Assembly (NCBI RefSeq): GCF_014851865.1
Contig: NZ_JACVAM010000001.1
Location: 1,116,001 to 1,180,000 of the forward strand
DNA from: Pseudomonas sp. PDM16
GTDB taxonomy: Bacteria > Pseudomonadota > Gammaproteobacteria > Pseudomonadales > Pseudomonadaceae
Reading direction: 5' to 3'
Length of the DNA: 64,000 nt
Shown in pieces: positions 26,695-40,760 of this stretch. Position numbers and translations under genes: made by a program. The notes beneath the pieces were generated by a model. It was not told the DNA's origin and ran no database searches. It saw nothing but the letters and a program-made list of their open reading frames with translations. Within the stretch, counting starts at the first letter, position 1. Every line of letters begins with the position of its first letter.

Positions 26695-27147
26695 GTGCGG
26701 CGAGCCGGCGGCGGCGGGTTCACCCTGCTGGAGATGATGGTGGTGCTGGCTATCGTTGCGATGGCCATGGCACTGGTGGTGCCGGCTGTTACTCGAGGTA
26801 TGGAGACGAGTGTCAATGATGTCGCTCGTGATATTTCAGTGTCCCTTCGTAAAGCTCGCACCTCTGCACTGTCTGCCCAGCGATCATCTGTTCTTTGGAT
26901 TGACCTAGACAAGAAAACCTACGCCGTGGGCGCTGGAAAGGCTAAAGATATCCCGAGTGATGTATCTATCCGTGCGAAGGTTGCGAGCACGCAGATCGAC
27001 GCTCGCCGAGCGGGTTTCCGCTTTTTTCCCGACGGATCCGCGACGGGTGGGGCGCTCTTCCTGACGCAGGGCGATGCAAGTGTCTCTGTTGAAATTGATT
27101 GGCTGAGTGGCCGGGTCACTGTTCGTGATCAGGAGGCTGGTCGGTGA
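26695..27147 (+). CDS. gspH: Minor pseudopilin GspH
   Basis: A 150-residue minor pseudopilin starting at GTG 26695, 3 bp after gspG. The cleavage site is GGGG^FTLLEMMVVLAIVAMA, followed by a GspH-type globular domain with RKARTSALSAQRSSVLWIDL and FFPDGSATGG. It forms part of the pseudopilus together with G, I, J and K. Confidence 0.92.
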   Translation: MRRAGGGGFTLLEMMVVLAIVAMAMALVVPAVTRGMETSVNDVARDISVSLRKARTSALSAQRSSVLWIDLDKKTYAVGAGKAKDIPSDVSIRAKVASTQIDARRAGFRFFPDGSATGGALFLTQGDASVSVEIDWLSGRVTVRDQEAGR

Positions 27148-27554
27148 GGGTGGGCGCTCGTCAGGCTGGATTCACGATTCTGGAAGTGCTGGTGGCCTTC
27201 GTTGTGGCGGCGTTGCTCTTGTCAGTGATTTTGGGCGGTTTTTCTCAGGGGCTAAGTAATCTCCGGCTAGTTGACCAGCGCGCTCAGGCTGTTTTGGTGG
27301 CGCAGTCGCGGATGGCCGAGGTTGGAGTGGTCACGCCATTGCAGCCGGGGGTGTTCCAAGGCGTCGAGAATGCTGACCAACCTTTCCGCTGGGTGGTTAA
27401 TGTAACCCCTCTGGAATGGGAGTATGCGGCTCGTGTAGCCGCAGTGGGAGCGGTGCTGTACCGGGTGCAAGTCGAGGTTAGCTGGGGTGAGCCAGGTGTA
27501 GAGAAGAGCCTTTCCCTTGTGTCACTGCGGACATTTCGTGAGGTGGCGAAGTGA
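27144..27554 (+). CDS. gspI: Minor pseudopilin GspI
   Basis: A 136-residue minor pseudopilin whose GTG start overlaps the gspH stop by 4 bp. The cleavage site is RQAG^FTILEVLVAFVVAAL. The remaining sequence is of GspI type (VAQSRMAEVG). It belongs to the I-J-K tip complex. Confidence 0.92.
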   Translation: MRVGARQAGFTILEVLVAFVVAALLLSVILGGFSQGLSNLRLVDQRAQAVLVAQSRMAEVGVVTPLQPGVFQGVENADQPFRWVVNVTPLEWEYAARVAAVGAVLYRVQVEVSWGEPGVEKSLSLVSLRTFREVAK

Positions 27555-28144
27555 GCCGGCAGCGGGGCTTCACGTTGTTTGAGGTTCTGGTTGCTCTTAC
27601 GCTGATGGCGCTGCTGACCGTCGTGTTATTTGGTGGTTTCCGCGCGGGGCTGCGTTCCTGGCAGGCGTTAGATTCTCATGTCTCCTCGGTTGAAGATGCT
27701 CGGCGGCTTAGCGATCTGCTTTATCGCCATCTCAGCCAGGCAATGGACGCCCCACTGCAAGATGCGAATTTTCAGCCCACCCTTTCTTTCGATGGGGATT
27801 CGGTTTCGATGCGCTATATAGCGCCACTCTCGATGTCTGCTGGGGATGCACCGCATGTGGTGGAGATAGCCAATGCGCCAAATGGGCAGGCGGGAGTGTG
27901 GATGCGCTTTGCACCAATGCGCCTAGGCGTTTCACTTGATGATTTGTTTGCAGGGAGTGCTTTCCAGCTTGTCAGTGAAGGTCTCAGTGTCAGGTTCTCA
28001 TACTTTGCCGACGGTCAATGGATGGAGCGCGTCTCTCCTGAGCATCGGCCGGTGCTGGTGGCGGTGAGTATCTCGGGGGGGCAGGGATGGCCGAGAATGG
28101 TGATCCCTGTGACCATGACGGCTATGCCGGGGGCGCAGCAATGA
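27551..28144 (+). CDS. gspJ: Minor pseudopilin GspJ
   Basis: A 197-residue minor pseudopilin with GTG start overlapping the gspI stop. The cleavage site is RQRG^FTLFEVLVALTLMAL. It is of usual length for GspJ and forms the pseudopilus tip with GspI and GspK. GAGG is positioned 7 bp before the start. Confidence 0.92.
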   Translation: MSRQRGFTLFEVLVALTLMALLTVVLFGGFRAGLRSWQALDSHVSSVEDARRLSDLLYRHLSQAMDAPLQDANFQPTLSFDGDSVSMRYIAPLSMSAGDAPHVVEIANAPNGQAGVWMRFAPMRLGVSLDDLFAGSAFQLVSEGLSVRFSYFADGQWMERVSPEHRPVLVAVSISGGQGWPRMVIPVTMTAMPGAQQ

Positions 28145-28956
28145 GGCGTCGGCAGCAGAGTGGAGTGGTCCTGATCGTTGTTCTTTGGGTGGTTGCGCTG
28201 CTGAGTGTTCTGCTCATGGGATTCGTTGCTGTCGCTCGAGTAGAGCGTGACAACGCCGCCGATGTGGTGAACCGGGCAGAGGCTCGGGCCTCTGCCGAGG
28301 CTGCATTGGCTTACCTCAGTGCGATGTATAACCTTGGTGGCGAAGAATGGCCGAGACTGATGGGGCGGGTCCTCTTGTTGCCCCTTGCAGAGCCAGTAGC
28401 GTTTCGTGTCGTCCCGGAGGATGCATTTGTCAGCCTCAACGGTTCCAGCCGGGAGACGCTGATGGCTTTTTTCACCGCTCTGACACCATCGGTACAGAAT
28501 CCCGAGCATGTGGTGGAGCAGATATTTGCACGCCGTGAGCCCCCCGTATCTGAGGCGCCACAGGCGGGGCAGGAGCCTCGGCCTTGGTTTTCGGCCAACG
28601 AGCTCTTGTTGCTGGATGGTGTCAATCCAGCCGCGCTCCAGGGGGCTATCGGTCTTTTGACGGTCGACTCCTTCAATGATGCCGTTAATGAGCAGTTCGC
28701 ACCTGCGGTGCTATTGCGCGCGCTATACCCGGATCGTGCTGATGACATTCTCGCGGCTCGTGCTGCGTTGTCGAATGACCCGGAGGCCGCTAGCGATCCC
28801 TCGGCAACCACCATGTTCTTTCGAGTTCAGGTGCAGCTCGGACGTCCTCCATTGGAGCGTCGTATAGAGGCGGTCGTGGCCTTTGAGGGTATTGAGTCCG
28901 GCTATCAGATCGTTCGATGGAACGAGTACAATGCTTCATTTACCTTCGATGAATAA
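28141..28956 (+). CDS. gspK: Minor pseudopilin GspK
   Basis: A 271-residue protein, the largest pseudopilin. The N-terminus MRRRQQSG^VVLIVVLWVVAL lacks Glu at +5, as usual for GspK, which caps the pseudopilus. The long helical insert typical of GspK is present (about residues 100-210). ATG 28141 overlaps the gspJ stop; an earlier in-frame start inside gspJ is less likely. Confidence 0.92.
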   Translation: MRRRQQSGVVLIVVLWVVALLSVLLMGFVAVARVERDNAADVVNRAEARASAEAALAYLSAMYNLGGEEWPRLMGRVLLLPLAEPVAFRVVPEDAFVSLNGSSRETLMAFFTALTPSVQNPEHVVEQIFARREPPVSEAPQAGQEPRPWFSANELLLLDGVNPAALQGAIGLLTVDSFNDAVNEQFAPAVLLRALYPDRADDILAARAALSNDPEAASDPSATTMFFRVQVQLGRPPLERRIEAVVAFEGIESGYQIVRWNEYNASFTFDE

Positions 28957-28961
28957 GCTAG

Positions 28962-30074
28962 ATGCGTATTGATACTGGCAGCCTGAGCCTGTTTGGGGTG
29001 GACCTGAGCAAGACTTGGCAATGGTGGCTTTCGGGGCTTGAGCAGATACTGCCAGCAGGTTGGCAGAGCTTCTTTTTCCGCACGCCACCACTTCTCGTCA
29101 TCGAGCAGAATGAGTCTGGTCTGGTTCTTTCGCTGCAGAAACCAGCAGGCAATGTACAGCTATGTAACATTCCGCCGGAGATTGTGGCGGTCGCCGAGCC
29201 CGGCACCTTGAGGCGCTATCTGCCGCAAGGTGTACGCCTAGACCGTTTGGATGTTGTGCTCGTGCTGCCTTCGACGACAGTATTGGTTCGCCGCATAAGC
29301 TTGCCATCTGCGGCTCGCATGTCGTTGCTCGACTCCGTTCGCTATCAGCTTTCTCGTCTGACGCCATTTGCACCAAGTCAGGTCTATTTCGATGCGCGGG
29401 TCGCGGCCATCCATCAAGATGCTCAGGAACTTGAGGTCGATGTGCTCGTTGCACCAAGGCAAATGGTCGACCCTGCTCTAGAAGGTTTGCAGTCAGCGCT
29501 TGGCCTGCCAATTACCCGGGCGAGTAGGGTTGTCGAGGGCGATGTAGCGCCTTTCAACCTTTTGCAGGGGCATGTGCCGGGGAGACGCTGGTGGCGCCGT
29601 CTGAATCTCAACGCCTATCTGGCGTTGGCGTTGGTGGTTGCTCTTCTCGCGGCAGCGGTGGTACCTGTCATCAAGCAGCGTGCTCTGGTGGTCGAGCGCA
29701 AGCAAGAGCTGCTTGAGCTGAATGCTAGGGCGGCGGATCTCAAGGCGAAGATGCAAGGCCTGGATGATCAGCTGTCACTAATCAATTTCATGGCGGCTAG
29801 ACGGCAGTCGGTTCCTACGCCAACTGCCACACTGGCCGAATTGACTCGGCTCATTCCTGCCTCTGCTTACGTCAATAGCTTCGTGGTTCGTGACGGAGCC
29901 ATCGAGTTGGGAGGGGTGGGTAACGGCGTGGTGGATCTGATCGATATCATCAATTCGTCGCCTCTGTTCGAGGGGGCTCGGTTTTCCGCGCCATTGAGTC
30001 GTGACCCCCGCAGTGGTTTGGATCAGTTCCGAATTGCCTTGAAGTTTCGCGCGCCGGCCAAGGAGCCTGAATGA
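28962..30074 (+). CDS. gspL: Type II secretion protein GspL (PilN-like domain)
   Basis: A 370-residue bitopic protein. The cytoplasmic N-terminal part (about 1-205) has an actin-like fold pattern as in GspL/PilM. A single transmembrane helix lies near 220-240, followed by a coiled segment (about 245-275) and a periplasmic ferredoxin-like domain. The combination matches the GspL type with a PilN-like C-terminal half. It recruits GspE to the membrane and pairs with GspM. No good ribosome binding site precedes ATG 28962, so translation may be coupled to gspK. Confidence 0.85.
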   Translation: MRIDTGSLSLFGVDLSKTWQWWLSGLEQILPAGWQSFFFRTPPLLVIEQNESGLVLSLQKPAGNVQLCNIPPEIVAVAEPGTLRRYLPQGVRLDRLDVVLVLPSTTVLVRRISLPSAARMSLLDSVRYQLSRLTPFAPSQVYFDARVAAIHQDAQELEVDVLVAPRQMVDPALEGLQSALGLPITRASRVVEGDVAPFNLLQGHVPGRRWWRRLNLNAYLALALVVALLAAAVVPVIKQRALVVERKQELLELNARAADLKAKMQGLDDQLSLINFMAARRQSVPTPTATLAELTRLIPASAYVNSFVVRDGAIELGGVGNGVVDLIDIINSSPLFEGARFSAPLSRDPRSGLDQFRIALKFRAPAKEPE

Positions 30075-30661
30075 ACGCCTCCTGGTTGCAATCGCATCGT
30101 CAAGGCTTAGCAAGCCTCACCATTGCCGCTGCGCTCTTCCTGCTGTTTGTCGCACTCGTCGCGACTCCTCTGATTTCTCGTTGGGACCGCTATCAACTGG
30201 AGCTGACCAAGGACGGGCGGGTAATGCAGCATTTGCAGGCGATGCTTGCCTCTCGTGATGATTTGGAGCAGGCATACGCAGACTTCCAGCAGCGAGGTTT
30301 GGATCGTTGGGTCTACCAGGCTGCTAGCGCCGAGGCGATCGAGCTGGATATTCAGAAACGGGTGACCGACCTTCTGAGCACTCAAGGGGTACAGGTGCGC
30401 ACCGTATCTGCGCTGCGAGGGCTGCAGCGTGATGATCACCAGATCGTAGGGATGCGTTTCCTGTTTTCGGGCACCCTGCCCAGTGTTTTGACGGTTTTCG
30501 ACGAGATTGAGCTCATGCGGCCACTGTTGCTTATCGAGGATGTAAGGATGTCCCCTGTTTTGCAGGGTGGTCGCCGAGATGCTCCTCAGAAGCAGCTGCT
30601 TGAAATCGAGATGTCCGTGGTGACCTTCCTTCCCCTGGTCAGTGAGGGGCAGGAGCCTTGA
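30071..30661 (+). CDS. gspM: Type II secretion protein GspM
   Basis: A 196-residue protein with a short cytoplasmic N-terminus, one transmembrane helix (about 15-37), a coiled segment and a small periplasmic domain, the GspM (T2SSM_b type) layout. It stabilises GspL. ATG 30071 overlaps the gspL stop and is preceded by AAGGAG. Confidence 0.85.
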   Translation: MNASWLQSHRQGLASLTIAAALFLLFVALVATPLISRWDRYQLELTKDGRVMQHLQAMLASRDDLEQAYADFQQRGLDRWVYQAASAEAIELDIQKRVTDLLSTQGVQVRTVSALRGLQRDDHQIVGMRFLFSGTLPSVLTVFDEIELMRPLLLIEDVRMSPVLQGGRRDAPQKQLLEIEMSVVTFLPLVSEGQEP

Positions 30662-31134
30662 GAGCTGAGTTGAGTCGAACATCTATCTGGCTTGCGGGCG
30701 GGCTCCTGTTCGCACTTAGCCTGTGCGTGCTGGGATGGGTTTTGGTCGATGTTGCAGATGTGCGCACTCCGCGTCTTGCACCGTATGAGCTGCCCGTGGG
30801 GCTTGAGGAGAACAGGGCGGCCAGGCAGCTTGCTCTACAAGCTCCATTGTTCTGGCAGTCCCGTGTGCTTGAACAAGAGGGGGAACTACCAGCTGCTGTC
30901 TCTACTGGCACTATCGAAGGGCTCAGGCTGGCAGGAATATTGGGGCAGACGGTATTGCTCAAACCCAAGGATAAGCCAGTGAAAAAACTGATGGTGGGCG
31001 ATGTCATTGAGGGATACAAGATCGAATCCGTGAGAGATCGCATCGTTGTACTCGTAGCCAATGATCGCCGTGTTGAGCTGAGTCTGGTGCCGGAGCGTGC
31101 CTCGAACGTCGTTCTGCAGCCTGTTAACGAATGA
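30658..31134 (+). CDS. gspN: Type II secretion protein GspN/GspC-like, HR domain only
   Basis: A 158-residue protein with TTG start (GGAG 5 bp upstream) overlapping the gspM stop. It has one transmembrane helix (about 9-30) and a periplasmic HR-like domain (about 85-150: LRLAGILGQTVLLKPKDKPV, MVGDVIEGYKIESV). In GspC the HR domain contacts the secretin. No PDZ or coiled-coil domain follows, so this is a minimal version. Its place between gspM and gspD matches the xpsN gene in the Xanthomonas E-to-N-D operon as I remember it, where XpsN acts as the GspC counterpart. Confidence 0.78.
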   Translation: MRAELSRTSIWLAGGLLFALSLCVLGWVLVDVADVRTPRLAPYELPVGLEENRAARQLALQAPLFWQSRVLEQEGELPAAVSTGTIEGLRLAGILGQTVLLKPKDKPVKKLMVGDVIEGYKIESVRDRIVVLVANDRRVELSLVPERASNVVLQPVNE

Positions 31135-33353
31135 TTAAAAATATTTCATCCAAGTTGGAAAATGATCAGATGAGAATCGAAATGCTCGGGCGCGGAAGGC
31201 TCCGGCTGACGCCGTTGGCTGCAGTGCTCTGCAGTCTCATGCTTTCCGGCTGCAGCTCGTTACTTGCGCCGCAGGAGCCAGAGCAACCTGCACTTCCCTC
31301 CAGCTTTGTGAAGATGTCTGCCGACGGCGAGATGCGCGAAGAGCAGCCCGAGGCCGAAGAACGGCAACCCGCTGGTCGTGTCCTTTTGGAACACAAGGGT
31401 AACCAGAACGTCATTTCTCCTCTGGCTACGCCTGTGCCGGCTACCGCATCGGATCAGCTGGTCAATGTGCACTTCGACGCGGCACCACTTTCGGACGTTC
31501 TAGGCGCTCTGTTGGGGGACATGCTGAAGGTTCCCTATACCGTAGCTGGAGAGGTTGGCGGCGAGATCACATTGGTCTCTACCGATCCAGTGCCTCGCGA
31601 TAGCTTGCTGGATCTTCTGGAGCATGCTCTGGAGGTCCAGGGTATCGCGATGGTCAAAGACGTGTCGGGGGTTTATCGCATCGGCCCGGCTGATAAGCTC
31701 AAGGGCAGCGTACCGGTTGCGACCAAATCAGCTTCCACCGCCAGAGGGTACGGTGTTCGCATCGTGCCCTTGCGTTACCTGCCCGTGACCGAGCTCGAGA
31801 AGATCTTCGAGCCGCTGGGCATGAAGGAAAACATCCTCCGAATCGACCCGGTGCGCAACATCGTCATGGTCGGTGGCTCGGGGCCGCAGTTGCAAAACAT
31901 GCTACGTACGCTGGACATGCTCGACGTTGATGTCCTGAAGGGCATGTCGTTCGGGATCTATGAGGTGCTGAACCTCGATCCGGAACTGCTGGTGGAGCGA
32001 TTCAACAACCTATTGAGCAACCCGGACCTGAAGAGCCTATCCAGCTCGGCACGTCTGATGGCGCTGGAGGAATTGAATAGTGTCATGGTGGTCGCTGCGA
32101 GCTCCGAGCAGCTTGGCAGCGTAAGCCATTGGCTTCGCCAGCTTGACGGCGCGGCCCGTAATGACGAGCAGGCCGGCTCGCAGCTTTATGTCTACAACGT
32201 AGAAAACGGTGAGGCTGCCAACCTGGCTACCCTGTTGAGCCAGCTATACGGCGGTGGCAATGGCGCGGCCGCTCCGACTACCTCCGGCACAGTGGCGCCG
32301 GGGTTGGAGTCCAGCGAACTGTCGAGCTCCTCCTCCTTGAACTCCTCGTCCGGAAGTGACTCCAGCGGCAGCCTGGCTTTCAGCTCCTCCAGCCGCAAGT
32401 CGTCGACTACCGGGGGCGCAACCAGCACCACCACCGAGAGCGGTGCTCGTATTGTCGCGGATGAGGCCAATAACAGCTTGTTGGTGATGGCCTCCAATAA
32501 GGATTGGCGTGATATTCGTTCCGCGCTCAAGAAGATGGACAAGACCCCTGCGCAGGTGCTCGTAGAAGTTTCCATCTGGGAAGTTTCTCTTACCGATGAG
32601 CTTAACTATGGCGTCGAGTGGTATTTCAATGCCTCCCGTGATGCGCAGGGGGTTCTGACCAAGGGCGGCTTGTTCTCAATGAATGATGCCGGCGCGGTCG
32701 CAGCCTCTCCACCAGGTTTCTCCTACCTGTTCAGCGGGTCTGACTGGCGTGCGGTGATCAATGCGCTGCAGAAGAAGTCGAACGTACGTTCTCTGTCTTC
32801 GCCGTCTCTGTTGGTCTTGGATAATCGTGAAGCCAGCATCATGGTCGGTGACCAGCAGCCAGTGCAGACCAGTCAGACTGTCAATACTGGGAATACCGGG
32901 GTTCTCACTCAGAACGTCGAGTACAAGGATACTGGTGTTCAACTGAAGGTCCGTCCGCGCGTCAACTCTGGCGGACTGGTTGTCATGGATATCCTGCAGG
33001 AGGTTACCGATGTTGGGGAGCGCGACGTTGCGACAGGGCAGCGTTCCTTCCTCAAGAGAAGTATCGAGAGTTCTGTCGCCATTCAGGGTGGGGATACCAT
33101 CATTCTCGGCGGTCTGATTCAGGACAAGAGCTCCGACGGAAATGGCGGAATACCGTATCTGAGGTCTATGCCGATTCTCGGCCCGCTATTTGGCACAACC
33201 ACCAGCGATGGCAATAGAACAGAGCTGCTGGTGACTATTACGCCCAAGGCGATCAATCGTTATCGGGACTTCGGGCGGGTAGGTGAGGAGTTCCGTCAGA
33301 AAATGCCAGGAATAGCGGATAGTTTTCGTGAAGAGTTTTCCGGGAAAAATTAG
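31131..33353 (+). CDS. gspD: Type II secretin GspD, predicted lipoprotein
   Basis: A 740-residue outer-membrane secretin that forms the exit channel. The signal sequence ends in a lipobox, MLSGC, so the mature protein should be lipid-modified, as for the self-piloting HxcQ and XpsD. N0-N3 domains (about 90-400) precede the C-terminal secretin domain (about 470-715, with VRSLSSPSLLVLDNREASIM and GGLIQDK). A Ser-rich stretch of about 40 residues lies near 390-430, within or just after N3. ATG 31131 overlaps the upstream stop but puts the lipobox Cys at residue 41; ATG 31170, with a weak GGA upstream, would put it at residue 28, a more normal signal length, and may be the true start. Confidence 0.93.
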   Translation: MIKNISSKLENDQMRIEMLGRGRLRLTPLAAVLCSLMLSGCSSLLAPQEPEQPALPSSFVKMSADGEMREEQPEAEERQPAGRVLLEHKGNQNVISPLATPVPATASDQLVNVHFDAAPLSDVLGALLGDMLKVPYTVAGEVGGEITLVSTDPVPRDSLLDLLEHALEVQGIAMVKDVSGVYRIGPADKLKGSVPVATKSASTARGYGVRIVPLRYLPVTELEKIFEPLGMKENILRIDPVRNIVMVGGSGPQLQNMLRTLDMLDVDVLKGMSFGIYEVLNLDPELLVERFNNLLSNPDLKSLSSSARLMALEELNSVMVVAASSEQLGSVSHWLRQLDGAARNDEQAGSQLYVYNVENGEAANLATLLSQLYGGGNGAAAPTTSGTVAPGLESSELSSSSSLNSSSGSDSSGSLAFSSSSRKSSTTGGATSTTTESGARIVADEANNSLLVMASNKDWRDIRSALKKMDKTPAQVLVEVSIWEVSLTDELNYGVEWYFNASRDAQGVLTKGGLFSMNDAGAVAASPPGFSYLFSGSDWRAVINALQKKSNVRSLSSPSLLVLDNREASIMVGDQQPVQTSQTVNTGNTGVLTQNVEYKDTGVQLKVRPRVNSGGLVVMDILQEVTDVGERDVATGQRSFLKRSIESSVAIQGGDTIILGGLIQDKSSDGNGGIPYLRSMPILGPLFGTTTSDGNRTELLVTITPKAINRYRDFGRVGEEFRQKMPGIADSFREEFSGKN

Positions 33354-33374
33354 TTATAAGTGAGGTTAGTGCAG

Positions 33375-33779
33375 ATGGTTTTTAAGCGGTTGAGATTGTT
33401 GTCCGTAGCAGTACTTAGTCTTCTGGTGCTGGGGTGTGCGACTCATCAGGAGAAGACGGATGAGCAAGTAGTGGGTGATCTATCTCAGAAACGTCTTTCG
33501 TTGTTGAAGGCGGGAGACGTCAATGGTGCTTACGCGCTTATGTCTCCAGGCTATCGTGCGCAGAAAACCATCGAGCACTTCAAGATGGACTTTGGCGGCG
33601 CTGCCAATATCGTTTCATTCAAAGGACAATCGGTTTCGTGTGAGGTCGATCGGTGTGAGGTCTATGTAGATGTCGAGTACAGCCGACCTGCCTTCTCGCC
33701 AAACCTGAACATAGTGCGTACCAATATAGAAACGTGGATCAAGATCAATGATGAGTGGTGGTATGTAAGGACGCAGTGA
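33375..33779 (+). CDS. Small lipoprotein following gspD
   Basis: A 134-residue protein with a signal sequence ending in lipobox LVLGC. The mature part is a small alpha+beta domain of about 110 residues, with KRLSLLKAGDVNGAYALMSP and a C-terminal ETWIKINDEWWYVRTQ strand, resembling DUF4019/DUF4864-type or NTF2-like periplasmic domains. It starts about 20 bp after gspD and is probably in the same transcript. A pilotin-like or secretion-accessory role is possible from position only; the secretin already carries its own lipobox. ATG 33375 was chosen because GAGG precedes it; GTG 33360 is an alternative. Confidence 0.7.
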   Translation: MVFKRLRLLSVAVLSLLVLGCATHQEKTDEQVVGDLSQKRLSLLKAGDVNGAYALMSPGYRAQKTIEHFKMDFGGAANIVSFKGQSVSCEVDRCEVYVDVEYSRPAFSPNLNIVRTNIETWIKINDEWWYVRTQ

Positions 33780-33795
33780 TTCTTACTGCCGATTT

Positions 33796-33823
33796 AACGC
33801 CGACTGATGTCGGCGTTTTTGTT
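33796..33823 (+). terminator. Intrinsic terminator of the type II secretion operon
   Basis: AACGCCGAC (33796-33804) pairs with GTCGGCGTT (33809-33817) around a TGAT tetraloop, followed by a T-rich run. It lies 16 bp after the lipoprotein stop and ends the operon. Confidence 0.9.
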
Positions 33824-33870
33824 TCTGATGCACATAAGTACGTCACACCCGTGAAAGCGGTAGTTCCCGA

Positions 33871-38708
<4,838 letters not shown>

Positions 38709-38797
38709 GGGCGCGGGAGTGACTCGTGAGCGGGAATGCGACTAATGATATGCCAGGCGCAATGCGGGCGCTGCCACCCGCGTCACTTTCATCCGGC

Positions 38798-40540
38798 CTA
38801 GAGGAAGAGTCCGGGCTTGGCCTGGCCTTCGGGGAATCGGACGCCAACCTTGCGTACCTTGTTCCCTTCCATCAAGGCGACGGTCCAGGTCAGGCCGTTC
38901 CACTCCACCTGGTCGCCGAGAATCGGTTGGCCGCCGATCTCATGGGCGATGAAGCGCCCCAAGGCCTGGTTGCCGTCCTCATCGCCGAGCTTGAGGCCGT
39001 AGAGTGCGGCGATCGCGCTGAGCTGGGCGTCGCCTTCCAGCACGAAGTCACCGAAGAAGCGCAGGTCCGCGCTACGCTGCGGTGCCTGGCTGAACAGCTT
39101 GCCGAGGGCCGAGAGGTCATGCTCGTGGCCGACCACACAGAGGATGTCACCGGCGTCCAGGGTGGTACTGCCGGACGGGTGCAGCAGTTCGGTGCCACGG
39201 AACAGCGCAGCCACGCGGGTGCCCTCCGGCATCTTCAGTTCGCGCAGCGGTGCACCGATACACCACTTCTCCGCGCCGAGGCGGTAGATGAACAGCTCCC
39301 ACTCGCTGGTGGGGTGGATTTCCAGGCCCGCTCGGGAAATCGGCGCGGGCTCTGGCGGTACGGTCACCCGCAGCAGCCTGGCGGCCAGTGGCAGGCTGGC
39401 GCCCTGCAGCAGCAGCGAGACCAAGACGATGAAGAAGGCCAGGTTGAAGTAAAGCTGCGAGTGCGGCAGGCCGGCCATCATCGGGAACACCGCGAGGATG
39501 ATCGGCACCGCGCCGCGCAGGCCCACCCAGGCGATGAAGGCTTTCTCGCGGTCGTGGAAGGCCTTGAATGGGTACAGGCCGATCAGCACCGACAGCGGGC
39601 GGGCGAACAGGATCATCCACAGCGCCAGGCCCAGAGCCGGGATGGCGATGGGCAGCAGGTCGTGCGGCGTCACCAGCAGGCCGAGCACCAGGAACATGCC
39701 GATCTGCGCCAGCCAGGCCATGCCGTCGAGCATGTGCAGGATGCTGTGGCGGCTGCGAATCGGTCGGTTGCCCAGCACCAGGCCACACAGGTATGCAGCA
39801 AGGATGCCACTGCCGTGCAGGAAGTTGGTCAGGGCGAATACCAGCAGGCCGCCGCTCACCACCAGCAGTGGGTACAGGCCGTTGGGCAGGCTGACGCGGT
39901 TGATCAGTTGCAGCAGCACCCAGCCGCCGCCGAGGCCGAGCAGGGCGCCGATGCCGAATTCGCTGAGCAGGTGGCCGAGGAAGGCGATGCTGATCTCGCT
40001 CTGGCCCTTGGCGAGCATGTCGATCAGGGTCACGGTGAGGAACACCGCCATCGGGTCATTGCTGCCGGACTCGATTTCCAGAGTTGCGGTGACCCGCTCG
40101 TTGAGGCCCTTGCCGCCGAGCAGGGAGAACACCGCGGCGGCGTCGGTGGAGCCGACGATGGCGCCGATCAGCAGGCCCTGCATCATGTTCAGGTCGAACA
40201 GCCAGGCGGCGGCCATACCGGTCAGCCCGGTGGTGATTAGCACGCCGACCGTGGCCAGCGACAGCGCCGGCCATAGCGCCACACGGAAGCTGGAGACCCG
40301 CGTGCGCAAGCCGCCGTCGAGCAGGATGATGGCCAGCGCCAGGTTGCCGACCAGGTAGGCCAGCGGGTAGTTGCTGAAGCCGATGCCGCCGGGGCCGTCG
40401 ACGCCGGCGACCATGCCCACGGCGAGGATGATCACCAGGATCGGGATGCCCAGCCGTGAGGAAATAGAGCTCACCAGGATGCTTGCGCCGACCAGCAACG
40501 CGCCGATCAGGAACAGGCTGTTGATGGTGGCTGCATCCAC
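38798..40540 (-). CDS. cvrA: Potassium/proton antiporter, CPA1 family (NhaP2/CvrA)
   Basis: A 580-residue protein with about twelve transmembrane helices of the cation/proton antiporter fold ([36 protein letters not shown]), a TrkA-C domain (about 400-480) and a C-terminal CorC-type domain. This is the layout of the K+/H+ antiporter NhaP2 (CvrA). The start is GTG 40540 rather than an upstream ATG, because AGGAG lies about 8 bp ahead and the first helix then begins at once; the resulting length matches what I remember for PA5021. Confidence 0.93.
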   Translation of the reverse strand: MDAATINSLFLIGALLVGASILVSSISSRLGIPILVIILAVGMVAGVDGPGGIGFSNYPLAYLVGNLALAIILLDGGLRTRVSSFRVALWPALSLATVGVLITTGLTGMAAAWLFDLNMMQGLLIGAIVGSTDAAAVFSLLGGKGLNERVTATLEIESGSNDPMAVFLTVTLIDMLAKGQSEISIAFLGHLLSEFGIGALLGLGGGWVLLQLINRVSLPNGLYPLLVVSGGLLVFALTNFLHGSGILAAYLCGLVLGNRPIRSRHSILHMLDGMAWLAQIGMFLVLGLLVTPHDLLPIAIPALGLALWMILFARPLSVLIGLYPFKAFHDREKAFIAWVGLRGAVPIILAVFPMMAGLPHSQLYFNLAFFIVLVSLLLQGASLPLAARLLRVTVPPEPAPISRAGLEIHPTSEWELFIYRLGAEKWCIGAPLRELKMPEGTRVAALFRGTELLHPSGSTTLDAGDILCVVGHEHDLSALGKLFSQAPQRSADLRFFGDFVLEGDAQLSAIAALYGLKLGDEDGNQALGRFIAHEIGGQPILGDQVEWNGLTWTVALMEGNKVRKVGVRFPEGQAKPGLFL

Positions 40541-40716
40541 GTGACGGAACTCCTGGGTACGGGGCGGGAAGGGTGGCGCGAGAAGGTGCATGCAGCGCGC
40601 ATGCCAGCCGGATTCTAACCTGCCGACCGCGAGGCCCCGCAAGCGCCATCGGCGAGAAAGTGAGGTTGACTGGCGAAAGCCTCGTCGCCATTTCGACTCA
40701 CGGGTCGTTGCCCATG

Positions 40717-40741
40717 AAAAAGCCCCGCATGGGCGGGGCTT
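40717..40741 (-). terminator. Intrinsic terminator of the acyl-CoA dehydrogenase gene
   Basis: Read on the minus strand, AAGCCCCGC pairs with GCGGGGCTT around a CCAT loop and is followed by TTTC. It lies about 20 bp beyond the acyl-CoA dehydrogenase stop codon. The rest of the 40541-40760 gap shows no gene. Confidence 0.85.
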
Positions 40742-40760
40742 GAAGGTGTGCTGCCGGCGA

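Noticed and set aside
38726..40240. 504-residue open frame antisense to the K+/H+ antiporter
   Set aside because: Low-complexity Gln/Glu/His/Ala-rich translation with no family resemblance; the sense gene is complete.
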